From: Phytophthora sp. 'mugwort'
Taxonomy: Eukaryota; Oomycota; Peronosporomycetes; Peronosporales; Peronosporaceae
DNA: 64,000 nucleotides
Reading direction: 5' to 3'
NCBI GenBank assembly: GCA_033558025.1
Contig: JAUCEF010000008.1
Coordinates: forward strand, 2,542,001-2,606,000
Part shown: positions 42,988-53,467 of the stretch, piece after piece
Position numbering within the stretch: position 1 is the stretch's first letter
How the letters are laid out: each line of letters starts with the position of its first letter
Notes under the pieces: model-generated
The model's input: the letters and a program-made list of their open reading frames with translations, nothing else
Database searches by the model: none
What the model was told of the DNA's origin: nothing
Translations under genes and position numbers: made by a program

Positions 42988-43660
42988 TTAACTACAGAAA
43001 AGAAGGTACAGTATCAGGTCTCCGAGAATAAGAGGAAAGCTTGTGCAGTGCCGTGAGTAGATACTTCGCAACGTTGACTTGGTTTGGAGAAGTCCAGCGA
43101 TGGTGCGGCCGATCCGTGTTTGTCTCCAATGGAGGTGCTTCAGTTGGTTCCAGTTAGACTCGATCCGGTTCGTTGTGGTATTCCCAGAGGTAAAATAGTT
43201 GCTGCGTTCATAGGTTGACCGCATTTCGCAGCATTTCTTCCAGTATTCTTAAAAATATGGGAACATCGCAAAACAAGGCGTCTCGTGAACGCTCAAAAGT
43301 ATTTTTCGTGGAGCTTATTATGTAGGCATCAGCATATGGAGCTGGTCATATTACATATGCTCCAACTTGTCGCGAATTAGTACCTGGACATCATCTGCTT
43401 AATAGAATACTCAACCTCATCCCGCTGAATGCCATTGAGAACGTACTTCGACGGCTTTACAACCTTCATCCCGTTTGCCATTGTGTGAAATAGGCATAGG
43501 AGTACTTCCGCCTAGGGGGAGCATTTTTCGAGTGCACGCCACTCCTTGCAAGTCTTTGTCGATGACAGTGAGTTCGATCTCGAGCCAAGCCCCATTCTTC
43601 TTAAAATAATACTCGAAAGTCAATGTTATCGCCTCTATCTTTTCATTAACAGCCAACAGT
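42988..43660 (-). pseudogene. MULE transposase fragment, ZSWIM type
   Basis: Two minus frames in the expected order. 43656-43417 reads ITLTFEYYFKKNGAWLEIELTVIDKDL (end of the RNase H-like domain with its DKD), and 43224-42988 reads YFTSGNTTTNRIESNWNQLKH, the block following the catalytic core. The intervening part is out of frame. The fragment stops where the Harbinger remnant begins, so the SWIM end may have been lost to that insertion. 44275-44036 (minus) may be a further N-terminal piece, unproven. Confidence 0.7.
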
Positions 43661-44435
43661 TACGCCGCGACTTGTTGCACTAATGACGAGAAGGCTTCCT
43701 ACATCATCATTCACAAACACAACATTAAAAACATTAATTGCGCCACAGCAAAGTTAATGGTGGTAGTAAAATTATTGGCGCCGTTGTAGAACAAAGGGCG
43801 CCGTTGCAGAGCTAATTGTACTCCGGCATGTCGTGTGCTTACCAAGATGAAAACCGCGATTTATTTGTTTCGTAAGTCCAATTCATGCACAGTGTTTCAC
43901 CCCATTATTTAAAGTTATTTTCTGGACAGCTGTCGGCATCACCACATCGCAAGTTACTTCGTTTTAATTCTAATGATGAACGCGTCGTTGACGTCGGTGT
44001 CCAGATAGGTGTAGAACACTAGTTGGAGCTGCTTCTCAGCCAAAATATTCTTTAGCACCATACGAGCAGTGTTGCGCGCTTGTTGGGGGATAATTTAACG
44101 ATTTAAAGCAAATAGCACGTGTCAATATTGGTAACGACAATGTGATAAAGGTTGTGGTAGGCTGCTCGCCAATCAAATGCTGAAACTCATCGCATTCAAT
44201 ACTTTTATCAGGTGTACTGCGTAAAGTCCCGAAAAACCGGGCCATTATCGATATTGATCCAATGCCAAAATGCATCGGGTAAATTGTCGCGTTTGTGCGA
44301 TGGTTGTGGGCCCATGTCTCCCACGTAGAAATATAGGTGTGTATGCATCAAAGGGTTAATGATACATAGAACTAAGTAAACACAACACCATCCTTACCCA
44401 GTTTTTGATAATTATTTTCCAATCTGTTGGCGCGT
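43661..44435. other. Unassigned sequence, possibly more of the MULE
   Basis: Contains a 79-codon minus ORF (44275-44036) and many stops. Orientation matches the MULE fragment downstream on that strand, but no motif proves it. Confidence 0.35.
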
Positions 44436-44636
44436 CCCTTGCTATCTCGATACGCTAAACAGAGATTGCGTTTCTCCAGCACGTGTCTGCAGCTGGTTGC
44501 AGCGCACCAGAACCAGTTCAGGAGCTCCCTTTGTGTAAGCGCGACAATGATCCCCGTCGGTTTGACGTGGAAAAACGACCAGCATGTACTTGTGATCGCT
44601 GCTACGCGTCAATTGGCCCAATTTGTGCGCATTGAC
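44436..44636 (-). pseudogene. Fragment of Ca2+-ATPase nucleotide-binding domain
   Basis: The minus strand reads SSDHKYMLVVFPRQTDGDHC, then YTKGAPELVLVRCNQLQTRAGE. This aligns with the ATPase pseudogene at 29700-29875 (SSDRKRMSVVVPRQ..., YMKGAPELVLARSTQLQTRAG). After RAGE the DNA jumps to TCTGTTTAGCGTATCGAGATAGCAAG, which matches 29950-29973, so about 80 bases present in the long copy are missing. No other part of the ATPase lies around it. It is a dispersed gene fragment lying between MULE and hAT remnants. Confidence 0.85.
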
Positions 44637-45689
44637 CGTTAATAAGGGAACGACACGAATCAAAACTTAATATATAGCTGGCTTACCTTCCTTCTTGCCA
44701 ATCCTACAATCCTATGGATCCCCCTTTCCGATAGCTGTCCAGCCCACGGGATCGCACACGTGCCACCCGCTCATGGGCCGCCTCGAATTGGAGGTCTGGA
44801 GGTCGCTTCTCGTCGGTCTCTGTAGGTCAATGCGTTTTCGCCCGGACGTGGTACACGGAACCACTGCGATCCCGGTACGGAGGGTGGTTCTTATCGGCGG
44901 GTGCGGGGGTGCACGGGGGGGGGTGTACCCCTATGTTTCAATCTGGTTGGTTCATTGAACTTCGGTTTTTAGGGTAAAATGGAGCATTATTTTGTGGCGC
45001 GACCCCATCGTGACGTATTGTACACCAGTCGGAGAGGTGGGGAGAACAAGAAGGATGCCAACGCGCGCAGCGGAGGTAGCGCCGACACGATACAGATCGT
45101 CGTGACGACCGCGCGACGGATCTCGCAGAGGTGCGACTGCACGCGAGCTTATTATCTCGAGCTGTGGGTTCTGATAGCTAACCGAAATGAGGCGAAGTTA
45201 TGTGCAAAAATTTCCGTAACCCATTAATAGACCAATCCTGAGGGAATATTCTTAGCATGCTCGACCAAATCAACATCGCTTCGCTCTGAGAAAGCACTTC
45301 GCGTGCCATCGCACCCATCTTCGCGTTCACCCTTCTCTCGCATTAAGGCCCGCCAACGACCAAGCTGACCATCACGACCATAGAAGACACAGAACGCGCC
45401 GTTGACCAAGGCGGCACAGAAGCGCTACTCTATTAAACAAATTGGATGGAACGGTCGGTAGCAACAACGTCTCAGTCGGCAGCAATGACGTCGATACGGA
45501 AGATAAGACGAGTACAAAAAAAAACAATCTACAACTGGATGAGCCATACGAAGCCTGCAAGGCGATGACGCTTCGTGCCGATTGCACTCGTCGTCAGCTC
45601 AAGATCAATAAAAAGGCCTTGAAGAACAGCAACAAGGCTGAATATATACACTTGCTACGCATATACGATCGCCTTCATACTTGCTAAAG
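44637..45689. other. Unassigned sequence
   Basis: Short + frames (44695-44958, 44979-45227, 45442-45687). The last is Lys/Asn-rich and directly precedes the hAT N-terminal region, of which it may be part. A G-run lies at about 44917-44924. Confidence 0.4.
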
Positions 45690-47855
45690 GGACTGGGACG
45701 CAGTGATGGACATCGCAGCAGGCCAGAAAACGAAGGGCTACCCACTTTGACTGGTCAACGTCATACTGGGTTCAGCAATGCGCGGGTGGCTCCATGAAAT
45801 GAACGAGAAGGCCACACGGCAGCGCTGGACATTGGAGCGGTGAACGGAAACTCGAGTTTTGGGGTTAACCCGTGCAAGCGCACTTCGTGCCGGATAATCT
45901 AGAATACGGAAAGCTGCGGTACACACACACCCCGGTTTAAAAATGCAAACCCAGACCATATCGACCCGACAGCCGCGACTTGCGCACGATGTGGACCGAG
46001 CTCACTGTTGACTACGAGCACTGCGTGGCCAACTACGCAGGTCAGGGCAAAACCGGCATTACTTTACCAACTACTGCGGTCGAGCCGACGTTCTCTATTT
46101 ACGGTTCTTCCTGGAAGAAAATTGGGACTGTTGGAACCCGATCAGGAAGACGCTTTTTGATGCGCACGCGTTCGACTCCATTGAGGTGGGCCGGAAGAGA
46201 AGCCAATCAGAAACGGCCTCTGGACCATCGACGCCGAAAGAAACGCCAAAAACATTAATCACCTGGCTATACTGCGCAACAAGAAATGCTACAACACATC
46301 ATGGGGGTGCTTGGTGATGCGTCGAACTCCGAGAGCACCAAAGCGAAGACGGAGCACTACAAGAAGAGCTCGATATGAAAGAGCGCAAGTAAGTTCGCGT
46401 GAAAAGACGAGCACATATCTTACAACTATGACGTCTCCTTGATGCGGGAGATGTTGAAGTTGACGCCACCCAAGTGAATTTCTGGCACCAAGAAGAGAAG
46501 ATATTCAATAAACTGGTCGAGATGCTTCGAGAGAGAGAGAGAGAGAGAAGCATGTGTTTAGTGAAACGTGGAGACAGACAGAATTGCATAATCTACATAA
46601 ACTACATAAATGGGGTAAGCTGCGATCGACAGCGTCGTTTCTTCACAAGCTCGGCGTGGGATGCTGTGTGTTGGCCGGACTATACCGCAAACAATTTGGT
46701 TAATGATGACGTCGAGAAGCACCTTCAACGTCGCCACTACATCACCATATATATATTCGCCGTGTTCGATGACCTTACCCTGTGCCATGGAACTCCGGTC
46801 GAGGCGAGGCGGCTCGGAGCACTTCGACGACACCGACTGCTTTACTCGCCGGTTTTTGCGGCTAGCCTTCTGCCCACTTGACGTGGAGGAGGATTTTGGG
46901 GCGCAAAACTTCTTCAATCTGATATCGGATACCCTCTCTCGTTACAACAAGCCGTGGGAAGCTGTCAACGTCATGGGCGCGGATAACCGCAGCGTTAACC
47001 AGTACATCGGCAGTCGCGAAGGTGCTATTTCTATGGTCGGCTGCTCGTCGCACAGGTTCAACCTAGCGGTAACCGACCTTTTGGGGGACCATGAAGACCT
47101 CATGGCTAAATCCACGCTCTGGTGACTAAGCTCCGGACCATCAAGGGTTGGGCTATTCTACGCCGTATAACAGACCTTACACCACTTCTGCGCAACGACA
47201 CCGATGGTCAAGCACCGACTCCATGGTGCAACGCTACACGACGCTCGATCTGGCACTCAACTCGCTGGGGCATGGAACTCTCGTTGAGTTTGGCATTCAG
47301 CCGCTTTTGTTCCGTAGAGCTGAGTATAATAAGACTTACGCACTTCTCCGGGACTCAACGACTTTGAGAGGGTGACCAAGACGTTGCAGCGATCGACCCT
47401 GCCGCTGTCCGGCATCTGGTGCCTTTTCGACCTGATTATCCAGCTCTACCCCCAAGTTGAAGCTCTTCTCACCGCAACTGCCGTCATCGTGAATAACTAC
47501 GGCTAGACACCGGTATCGCCAAGCTTCAACGCAAGGAGGCACTGATACCTGTCGAGCGTGTTGCGTCCGTCGACTTTCGCCGAGCGGACGAGGCGCAGTG
47601 TCTCCAAGTGCCGTCGTCGGACCTCACCATCGCGCAGCAGGCGCTTAAGAAGCGCCAAGGTACGTCGATGTTGCCTTCATCCCTCTGACGTCGCACAAGT
47701 GTGAAAGATTCTTTTCATCCGTGAAGTTGGTCTACTCTGACCTCGGAAAGCGACTAGACGCATCGACACTCGAGATGCTCATGTTCTTGATGTACAATAA
47801 GGACAATGTGGGACGTCTACAGCTTCGTGCTCGTAAGAGTAGGCAGACTTCCTAG
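45690..47855 (+). pseudogene. hAT transposase, broken
   Basis: Pieces in + orientation. 45690-45835 is a Myb/trihelix-like start (RDWDAVMDIAAGQKTKGYPL). 45980-46260 reads MWTELTVDYEHCVANYAGQG and, one frame over, HYFTNYCGRADVLYLRFFLEE. 46730-47125 carries the RNase H-like fold (ITIYIFAVFDDLT; LAFCPLDVEEDFGAQNFFNLI; VNVMGADNRSVNQYI; VGCSSHRFNLAVTDLL). 47125-47540 continues with LRTIKGWAILRRI and later FERVTKTLQRSTLPLSGIWC in other frames. The C-terminal dimerisation domain is readable at 47661-47855 (YVDVAFIPLTSHKCERFFSS, LEMLMFLMYNKDNVGRLQLR, stop). Several one-base frameshifts and a GA microsatellite at 46530-46551 lie inside. Confidence 0.85.
46530..46551. repeat. (GA)n microsatellite
   Basis: About ten GA units within the hAT remnant, read as alternating Arg-Glu. 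Confidence 0.9.
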
Positions 47856-48059
47856 CCATAGTGCACACTAGTTGCATTATTCATTCTGTCCCCCATCGCC
47901 TCTTCACTAATACCAGTACGGCACTTTTGCTTTTCACTGGCTGAGGGTCTCATTACGACTCCGCCGGTCCACAGGCATTTCTCAATCGAGTCTTTACCGG
48001 CAGTTTTGGATGCGCTGCGGCGCAATCAATGCCAGTAATAGAGAGGACCTCGTGATCCA

Positions 48060-48800
48060 GTTTCAACGGAGTCCGCGAAGTTGGAAGAGTCAGCAGCTCA
48101 GCTTTGGGGGTATTTTTCGAGGGGCGGTTGCTTGTGTTGATGGTTTCTTGGTGAAACCAAGGCTCTAGCAGCGTATGCTACCGACGACTGAGATTCCACG
48201 GCTTTTGTTTTCAGTGGCCACTACCAACGACACGGTCTCAACATCCATTGGCTTGTGGCTCGCCGTGCCGGTTTACATTTATGACTCTGCAATGTCCAGG
48301 GGGCACGAACGAGACTGACGCCTACGACGTGTGCGCTTTGAAAACGACTGTCGGAGAACTGCCTCTAATTGTTTTACACCGTCGGGGACAACGACTATTA
48401 AGGTCAGAACATTTTCTGATTCCATTTACCGCGAATAAAAACAACTTCGCTTGGTGCACAAAGATGCTTTCAACGACGACCGTTCAAAGCTTCCAATTCG
48501 AATCGAAATGTCGTTCGGGCTCCTCGATTCTAAGTGGCGCATATTTAAAAGACCACTCGAAGTCGACTTCGGCAACATCCACCATTTGATCAGAATGCAT
48601 TCCCCCTGCACTACTTATGCGTGTTAGACCGACACAGGAATCAGCCTCCTCCAGTCAACTGAAGGGCGACATCGAAGCTGACGACAGTGCGCACCTCGGA
48701 TTCACACCAAGTGATGCAACTGAGAGCGCCGGTACAAACGACTACAACGCCTTGTCGCTAATCGAGGGAAGTGACGCACCTTTTCGCGTCATCTTCCGCT
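48060..48800 (+). pseudogene. PIF/Harbinger transposase C-terminal part
   Basis: In shifting frames: FRGAVACVDGFLVKTKAL near 48118-48172 (first catalytic Asp block), FSGHYQRHGLNIH, CRFTFMTLQCPGGTNETDAYD (48260-48325), LIPFTANKNN, IRIEMSFGLLDSKWRIFKRPLE (about 48500-48565) and FGNIHHLIRM, then a hydrophilic tail from 48617. Stops and frame changes are frequent. Related in kind to the remnant at 21.87 kb (both have R.RIEMSF). Confidence 0.75.
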
Positions 48801-48864
48801 CGGCAAAGACGAAAGGCAGAGGGACCATCATAACCCACTCACCCACCGGAAAACGTTCCGTGTC

Positions 48865-49230
48865 TCATTGTCGACAGCACGGAGACGGAGCGCGTTGCGT
48901 TTTTTTTTCTTGAGAGCTTGTGATGCGTCTGCGGGGTAGGTCAGTATTTTTGGAACGGAGGTGCGTTAAGATTCGTGTATCCGTGCGCACTTTGCAGATT
49001 TTCGGGCACGTTGAGCACACGAACTCATCCTTCGACTTTTTGGTGAACAGGAGACGGCACACGACTTTCTTGCTGAAGAGAGTGGTGACGGACGATATCG
49101 TAGCGGAGGCTTTAACAGGAGGAGTTGGTTGAATGTAGCAAATTGAGATAATAATGTCGTTCAACCTGAGACACGTCGAAATATGCGTTTTGACTGCTAT
49201 GCTCAGCTTAAGTAATGCTGTAAGGTGCAA
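48865..49230 (-). pseudogene. BED-type zinc finger N-terminal fragment, hAT-like
   Basis: 121-codon minus ORF starting at 49230. The second half contains LFTKKSKDEFVCSTCPKICK and, 15 residues on, ILTHLRSKN. This fits a BED finger (F......FVC..C.K...... L..HL..K), the DNA-binding module at the N-terminus of many hAT transposases. It ends within Harbinger remnant sequence, so the catalytic part is gone. Confidence 0.55.
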
Positions 49231-49236
49231 AAAAGT

Positions 49237-49491
49237 GACTGGACTGGGCGTCGTTACTGCTCTGATTGGTCATCGCTACACTTTTACACCCCGCTTCGCT
49301 TTTAAAGGCAGCAGAGTGGTGTAAAAGTGAGCGATGGAGATTTGACTACTATACTCTGCTCAAGTGAAATTGTGATGACTGGATTGGGCGTCGCTACAGC
49401 TCTGATTGGTCAAAGGATTCGGTTTTAAAGGCAGCTGATTGGTGTAAAAGTGTAGCGATGAAGATTTGAATACGATACTCGTCTCAAGTGG
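49237..49491. repeat. 140-bp direct tandem duplication with internal palindromes
   Basis: Copy 1 is 49237-49376 and copy 2 starts at 49377 (GACTGGAYTGGGCGTCG in both). They share GCTCTGATTGGTCA, TTTTAAAGGCAGC, TGGTGTAAAAGTG and GATACTC/TATACTC blocks. Copy 2 lacks about 18 bases. In copy 1 CATCGCTACACTTTTACACC and GGTGTAAAAGTGAGCGATG form an inverted pair. It lies directly upstream of the BED-finger ORF, where hAT elements usually carry subterminal repeats. Confidence 0.75.
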
Positions 49492-50160
49492 AAAAAAAGT
49501 GTTTACGGAATGACATATGGTTGCTTATTGTGCTAAAGTATTTGTGGCGAAAACTATGAATATAAGCTTTAGCCTTTTTTTACGATCACTGCCCCCAGCG
49601 AATGATGCGTGGAGCATGCGTGTCGGAGAGACTTGTTGTTTAGTTTAGATTTATGAGCAGGACTACGTCTCTGAAAGCACGAAGAGCTCGTCCGATAGCA
49701 CCGCTGGACTCAGCCTCGCGGAAAAGATCTGCGACACGCCGCTCCAATTAAGCAGATGCCGTCGCACCTGCTTAGCACGACTTTTTTCTTAAGCGGGCTA
49801 CGATCAGCGCAAGTGCCGCTTTGCCTTCATCGACCCAAATCTGCGCGCAATATTTTTGCGGTGAAGGGAGACAATCCATGATGTCGCCCCTCCTATATCT
49901 GGTGTGACCACACAATTTTCATCCCTTGCATAATACGGTACTAAATATCCCACTCCACCTCCAACTTAAATACATATACCGCATCCAGACAAGGCAGAAG
50001 CCATGTTATGATGCAACCGTGAATTCCTTTTGCAAGCATATTGGAGCGATTTGTATTATTTCCTTAGTATTTTTTTCTGTCGGCCATGTATAAATCGCTG
50101 TTAAATGATATTGGTGCTATCTCCGTTGGGTATGCTTGTTAACGCCAATCTTGTGCATCA
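49492..50160. other. Unassigned sequence
   Basis: AT-rich; no gene or inverted repeat recognised. Confidence 0.45.
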
Positions 50161-50161
50161 A

Positions 50162-50262
50162 CTTCTTAATAAACTGGAGTGCCAGACTCTTCTCTTTAGG
50201 CTTTTTGCGCGCCAACCTCTTAAACTGAAGTGCCAAAACTCTTCTCTTACATTTTGCGCACT
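50162..50262. repeat. 51-bp tandem duplication downstream of the effector pseudogene
   Basis: Two units start near 50166 and 50217, sharing AAACTGGAGTGCCA/AAACTGAAGTGCCA, ACTCTTCTCTT and TTTTGCGC. The period is 51 and the copies are about 80% alike. Confidence 0.65.
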
Positions 50263-50649
50263 ATCTCCGCGTACGTTTATCCTTCGCCTTGTCGTTTAAG
50301 AAGTTTACGTAGCTGATGTACTTTAGGTACTCGGGTGTGCCCATGAAAGCGTGCAAACCTGACGCGCGATTATTAATGAAATTGTCCATCGTAGTTGTAA
50401 TACCCAGATCGTCCGCGTAGGACTCCTTTGTCTTCATGCTCTTCATCATTTTTAGCATCTGCTCAGTCGAAGTTCTCTCTTCAGATCCAGTGTAGTGGCC
50501 AATGGACTTGTCGTGAACCTCAGAAGCCGGTGGCTTGCGCTTGGGCCAGTGGCCGAAGAGATTTGATTCGAGTCCGTCGTCATCGAGAATGTCTCGCTGG
50601 CCGTCAGCAGAGTCGCCGCGATCATCACCAAGATATGATAAACACGCAT
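50258..50649 (-). pseudogene. RxLR-EER effector gene, frameshifted between the two motifs
   Basis: Minus-strand remnant of a secreted host-translocated effector of the oomycete RxLR class. ATG at 50649 begins a 20-22-residue hydrophobic signal peptide (MRVYHILVMIAATLLTASETFS). An RLLR motif (RxLR form) follows about 40 residues from the start, the usual distance. The frame then runs off and stops at 50452. In the next frame an EER motif is read at about 50484-50476, followed by 65-70 codons of effector-like, Lys-rich helical sequence with a Tyr-rich end, to a stop at 50261. The break is most simply a one-base deletion soon after RLLR. With only about 130 residues in total it is a short RxLR type. 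The specific effector family is not known to me. An initiator-like site lies upstream. Confidence 0.85.
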
Positions 50650-50675
50650 GACTGTGTCCTTGAGAGCTGAGGAGT

Positions 50676-50689
50676 AAATATCAAACTGA
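50676..50689 (-). promoter_or_regulatory. Possible initiator of the effector pseudogene
   Basis: On the minus strand TCAGTTTGATATTT matches 11 of 14 positions of the oomycete initiator TCATTYYNCAWTTT, 27-40 bp before the ATG. Confidence 0.35.
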
Positions 50690-51143
50690 GACCTAAAGAG
50701 TCTAAGACTTTAGTAAAGACCGTGTGCGCACGGTATTACGACGAGTAGATCCCAAGATACATGTTTTAATAACCATAATAACATCTGATAAAGGCACAAA
50801 AGCACCTAAACTGTGCTGGCCGCACCGCAGAATTACGATAAGTACCGTAATTTAAACTAAACCCACTCCCTACCAACACCCCGAAGGCTCGCTGCGCCCG
50901 TGCCAGAACCCTAGGCCCGCTACGGCTCGCACGCGAAGCCTCCGCTTGCCTGGAGCGCAATGTTGGGTCCTGCGTTTTCATCCGCATGCTTCGCACACGG
51001 CCTGCAAACCCAGGCATGCTCGCTTCGCTCGTCCCTACTTTGTACCGGTGCTGGTGCTGTTTGTGCGGGGTGGGCATCCAATACGGATGGTGGTTTGGTA
51101 TTTACTCTTCACACAAGTTCAGAGGAGATAACCGCTTTTTGGC
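50690..51143. other. Unassigned sequence upstream of the effector pseudogene
   Basis: A 103-codon minus frame (50766-51077) overlaps + frames; none recognised. ACCGTGTGCGCACGGT near 50718 is a short hairpin. Confidence 0.4.
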
Positions 51144-51213
51144 GTAATCAATGTTGTCCATTCACTTGACAGTGACATTTTTATGACATTCATGAATGGA
51201 GTCCATTGATTAC
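51144..51213. repeat. 70-bp hairpin, 21-bp imperfect arms
   Basis: GTAATCAATGTTGTCCATTCA and the inverse of TGAATGGAGTCCATTGATTAC differ at about three positions. The pairing extends outward by GGC/GCC with one bulge. The loop is AT-rich. It could be a very small MITE or a fold-back remnant. Confidence 0.65.
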
Positions 51214-51322
51214 CGCCGTATCGAAGACGTCGCAAAAGTCATTGCCTTTTCTTTTAGGTACTCGTTGTGCACCGAACTCAGAAAAATGTGACGAGATACG
51301 TGCAACCAACCAAGCCCAACCG

Positions 51323-51348
51323 CCCCCCCCCCCCCAAAAAAAAAAAAA
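51323..51348. repeat. C13-A13 homopolymer pair
   Basis: Thirteen C residues run directly into thirteen A residues. This is a likely slippage and sequencing-error hotspot. Confidence 0.9.
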
Positions 51349-52646
51349 CATGACCAACCTGCAAGCAGACTGACCCCAGACGAGCACCCAGCTAAGAAAG
51401 CCAGTGCAGTCTGTATATAAGCCGATTCGTATATCGGGATACCAGCACTTAGTGCAATTTGAGGTTCAAAGCGCTAAGCTCAAGCAGTCGCCCTTTGGTG
51501 CGCACGAACAACATGGACAGCATCTATACAAACACGTGAGTAATCTAAGGGCTTAGTGTCAATCCGTTAGCTTACTGGCTGCACTAACTAAGCTTGCATG
51601 CTCATGCACAGGTATCGGTAGCGTAGCCACTGCAGTGCTTTCGAATTCAAATGCTGTGCGAACTTATCGTAGTCAACTTGCTAAGTACTTCAGATATGGT
51701 GCAGTAGATTTCACTTAGATAAAGTAATTCCTTAAGTCGTTCCTTCAGTTTTCCCCTTCCGGCGCTCTGGCTCGTCTTCAAAGTTTCCGCAACCTCGCAC
51801 TCAACGCGGCAGAAGTCCTTGTCCGTGGGCCCGTAGGATTTGAAGTATTATGTAAGTTAGCTCATCGTTATGCTGTCTTCGACGTCTGGTTGCGCAGACT
51901 CGCACGAGGCGTAACGGAACGACAGCATTCGTACTCGTACAACGAGGAGCAGATTAACGAGAGGGCCTCAACGAGTCGAGCTGCTTGAACTTTCATGGGC
52001 GCGACTGCTCTCTCAAACGGATCTTTGCAGCTCGGCAATGGAATTCGCACGCTAAGGCTAAGGCTGGTGATGGCTGAGGCACTTATCGTGTAGCGCGTCG
52101 AAGTTGCTGCCCAGATACATGTATGCGTCTCATGGAGGTCGGGTCTCCGTAGCCAGCGCAACGCTGGCGCCATGAGCAAGCCTGGGCGCAAAGGCTGCAA
52201 CGGGACCGCGCGGCCGACCTACACTTTAACTCGGCAAATGTTACACGCTCACCGCCAGTAGAGAACGCCGCAAAAGATGTGTGTTAACCACGCGCCGGCG
52301 TTCACATACCGATGGCCTGCACCTCCTGGCTGGAGTCCTGCCTTTAATGCTGTCCTCAGTGTGGAGCTCCTGGCAGTATCGGCTGGAAAGGCGTCATGGA
52401 GCGGGTTCACATAGCGGCCGGTTCGATAAGCTGAACGCTTTTGTTCAGTCTTTGTAGCGGCTTCTTCCGACATCGGCGTAAAGAAGGCTTCCTGAAGGCA
52501 TAGTGGCTGGTTGTGGATACACTGGTAATGGATAAAAAATTGGAAACCACATTGTTTTTGGTGGTTAGCTTACTACTGGTACATGCTATCTGACTGTGCG
52601 GGTTGGTTCTGGAGGATGGAGTTACGAGTCGACACAAGCTGGCGCC
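51349..52646. other. Unassigned 1.3 kb
   Basis: Minus frames 52200-51868 (110 codons) and 52473-52249 (74 codons, MSEEAATKTEQKRSAYRTGR) lie in tandem, but no domain is recognised and no splice pair joins them convincingly. Confidence 0.4.
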
Positions 52647-53402
52647 TTATGCCCGCAGGGTGATCTCGTGGATCTTCTCGACGAGCTTGATGGGCGCGGA
52701 CAGACCGAGGTATCGCACGACCATGGCCGGCAAGTTACCGCCCAGGTCCATGTGGGCAATCACACTCATCTCGCACATGTTAGGGTTAGTCGGGTGCGGC
52801 GTCACCACGTAGCCTGAGATGAGGATGGTCGCGCGGACGTAGCCCTTGCGCTCGGGCACATACTCGACCGAGCGCGTGGCGATGAGGATGCGACCGCTGG
52901 CTTCCTCACGATAAGTAGACACGACAGAGAAGTCACGCGCCGCCGTGAACATGACCGACTTCGCCGTCACGCGGCGAACCTCGGAAGCGTCGCTGAGCTT
53001 CTCCATAAGCTTGACCTCCTTTGTCATGTCGTCGAACTTGGGCACCATATCACAACGCATGAGAATTTGAGCAGCCTTGTCAGCGCTCACGTGGAGCGTG
53101 CCCGTTGTCTTCATGGTGTACCATTCGCTGCCGGCCACCTCGCCGTAGACGACCTGGATGCCCTTGTTGCTCGGGCCCTCGCGCCAGCCGTTCGGCAGCA
53201 CGTCCGTGCCCTCGTAGCGCGTCAGCAGGTTGCGGATACTGTCTTCTTCGAAGGCAGCGATGTTGGCTCGCACGGTCGCGATAGGGGCCGGGATGGCAAA
53301 AGTCAGTGCCGAGGACTCGGCCACAGGTGTCTCCTGCTGCGGCGCGCCCTGCTTGGTCTCCACGCCACCGCGCGTGATCTCTACAGTGCTCTCAAAGGCC
53401 AT
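52647..53402 (-). CDS. START-domain lipid-binding protein
   Basis: 251-residue protein whose residues about 70-248 fit the START (StAR-related lipid transfer) fold: GIQVVYGEVAGSEWYTMKTT begins the sheet; VSADKAAQILMRCDMVPKFDD is the helix and turn after it; VKLMEKLSDASEVRRVTAKS, TAARDFSVVSTYRE, IATRSVEYVP and YVRATILISGYVVTPHPTNP are the following strands; the closing helix is LPAMVVRYLGLSAPIKLVEKIHEI. Such domains bind a lipid or sterol in a hydrophobic tunnel; the ligand cannot be told. There is no signal peptide or membrane segment, so it is probably cytosolic. The first 60 residues are Gln/Thr/Ala-rich. The ORF is intact and single-exon. An excellent oomycete initiator match lies 65 bp upstream. 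Confidence 0.88.
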   Translation of the reverse strand: MAFESTVEITRGGVETKQGAPQQETPVAESSALTFAIPAPIATVRANIAAFEEDSIRNLLTRYEGTDVLPNGWREGPSNKGIQVVYGEVAGSEWYTMKTTGTLHVSADKAAQILMRCDMVPKFDDMTKEVKLMEKLSDASEVRRVTAKSVMFTAARDFSVVSTYREEASGRILIATRSVEYVPERKGYVRATILISGYVVTPHPTNPNMCEMSVIAHMDLGGNLPAMVVRYLGLSAPIKLVEKIHEITLRA

Positions 53403-53467
53403 TGTGTCTGTAGTAGCGGGGTCTATGAGCGTAATAGTGTGGGTTGTGCTGGTGAGTTGCTCAGAGC

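Noticed and set aside
51513..51620. Tiny spliced gene starting at 51513 with GTGAGT donor and CACAG acceptor
   Set aside because: Exon 2 meets a stop almost at once in the joined frame; no further coding support.
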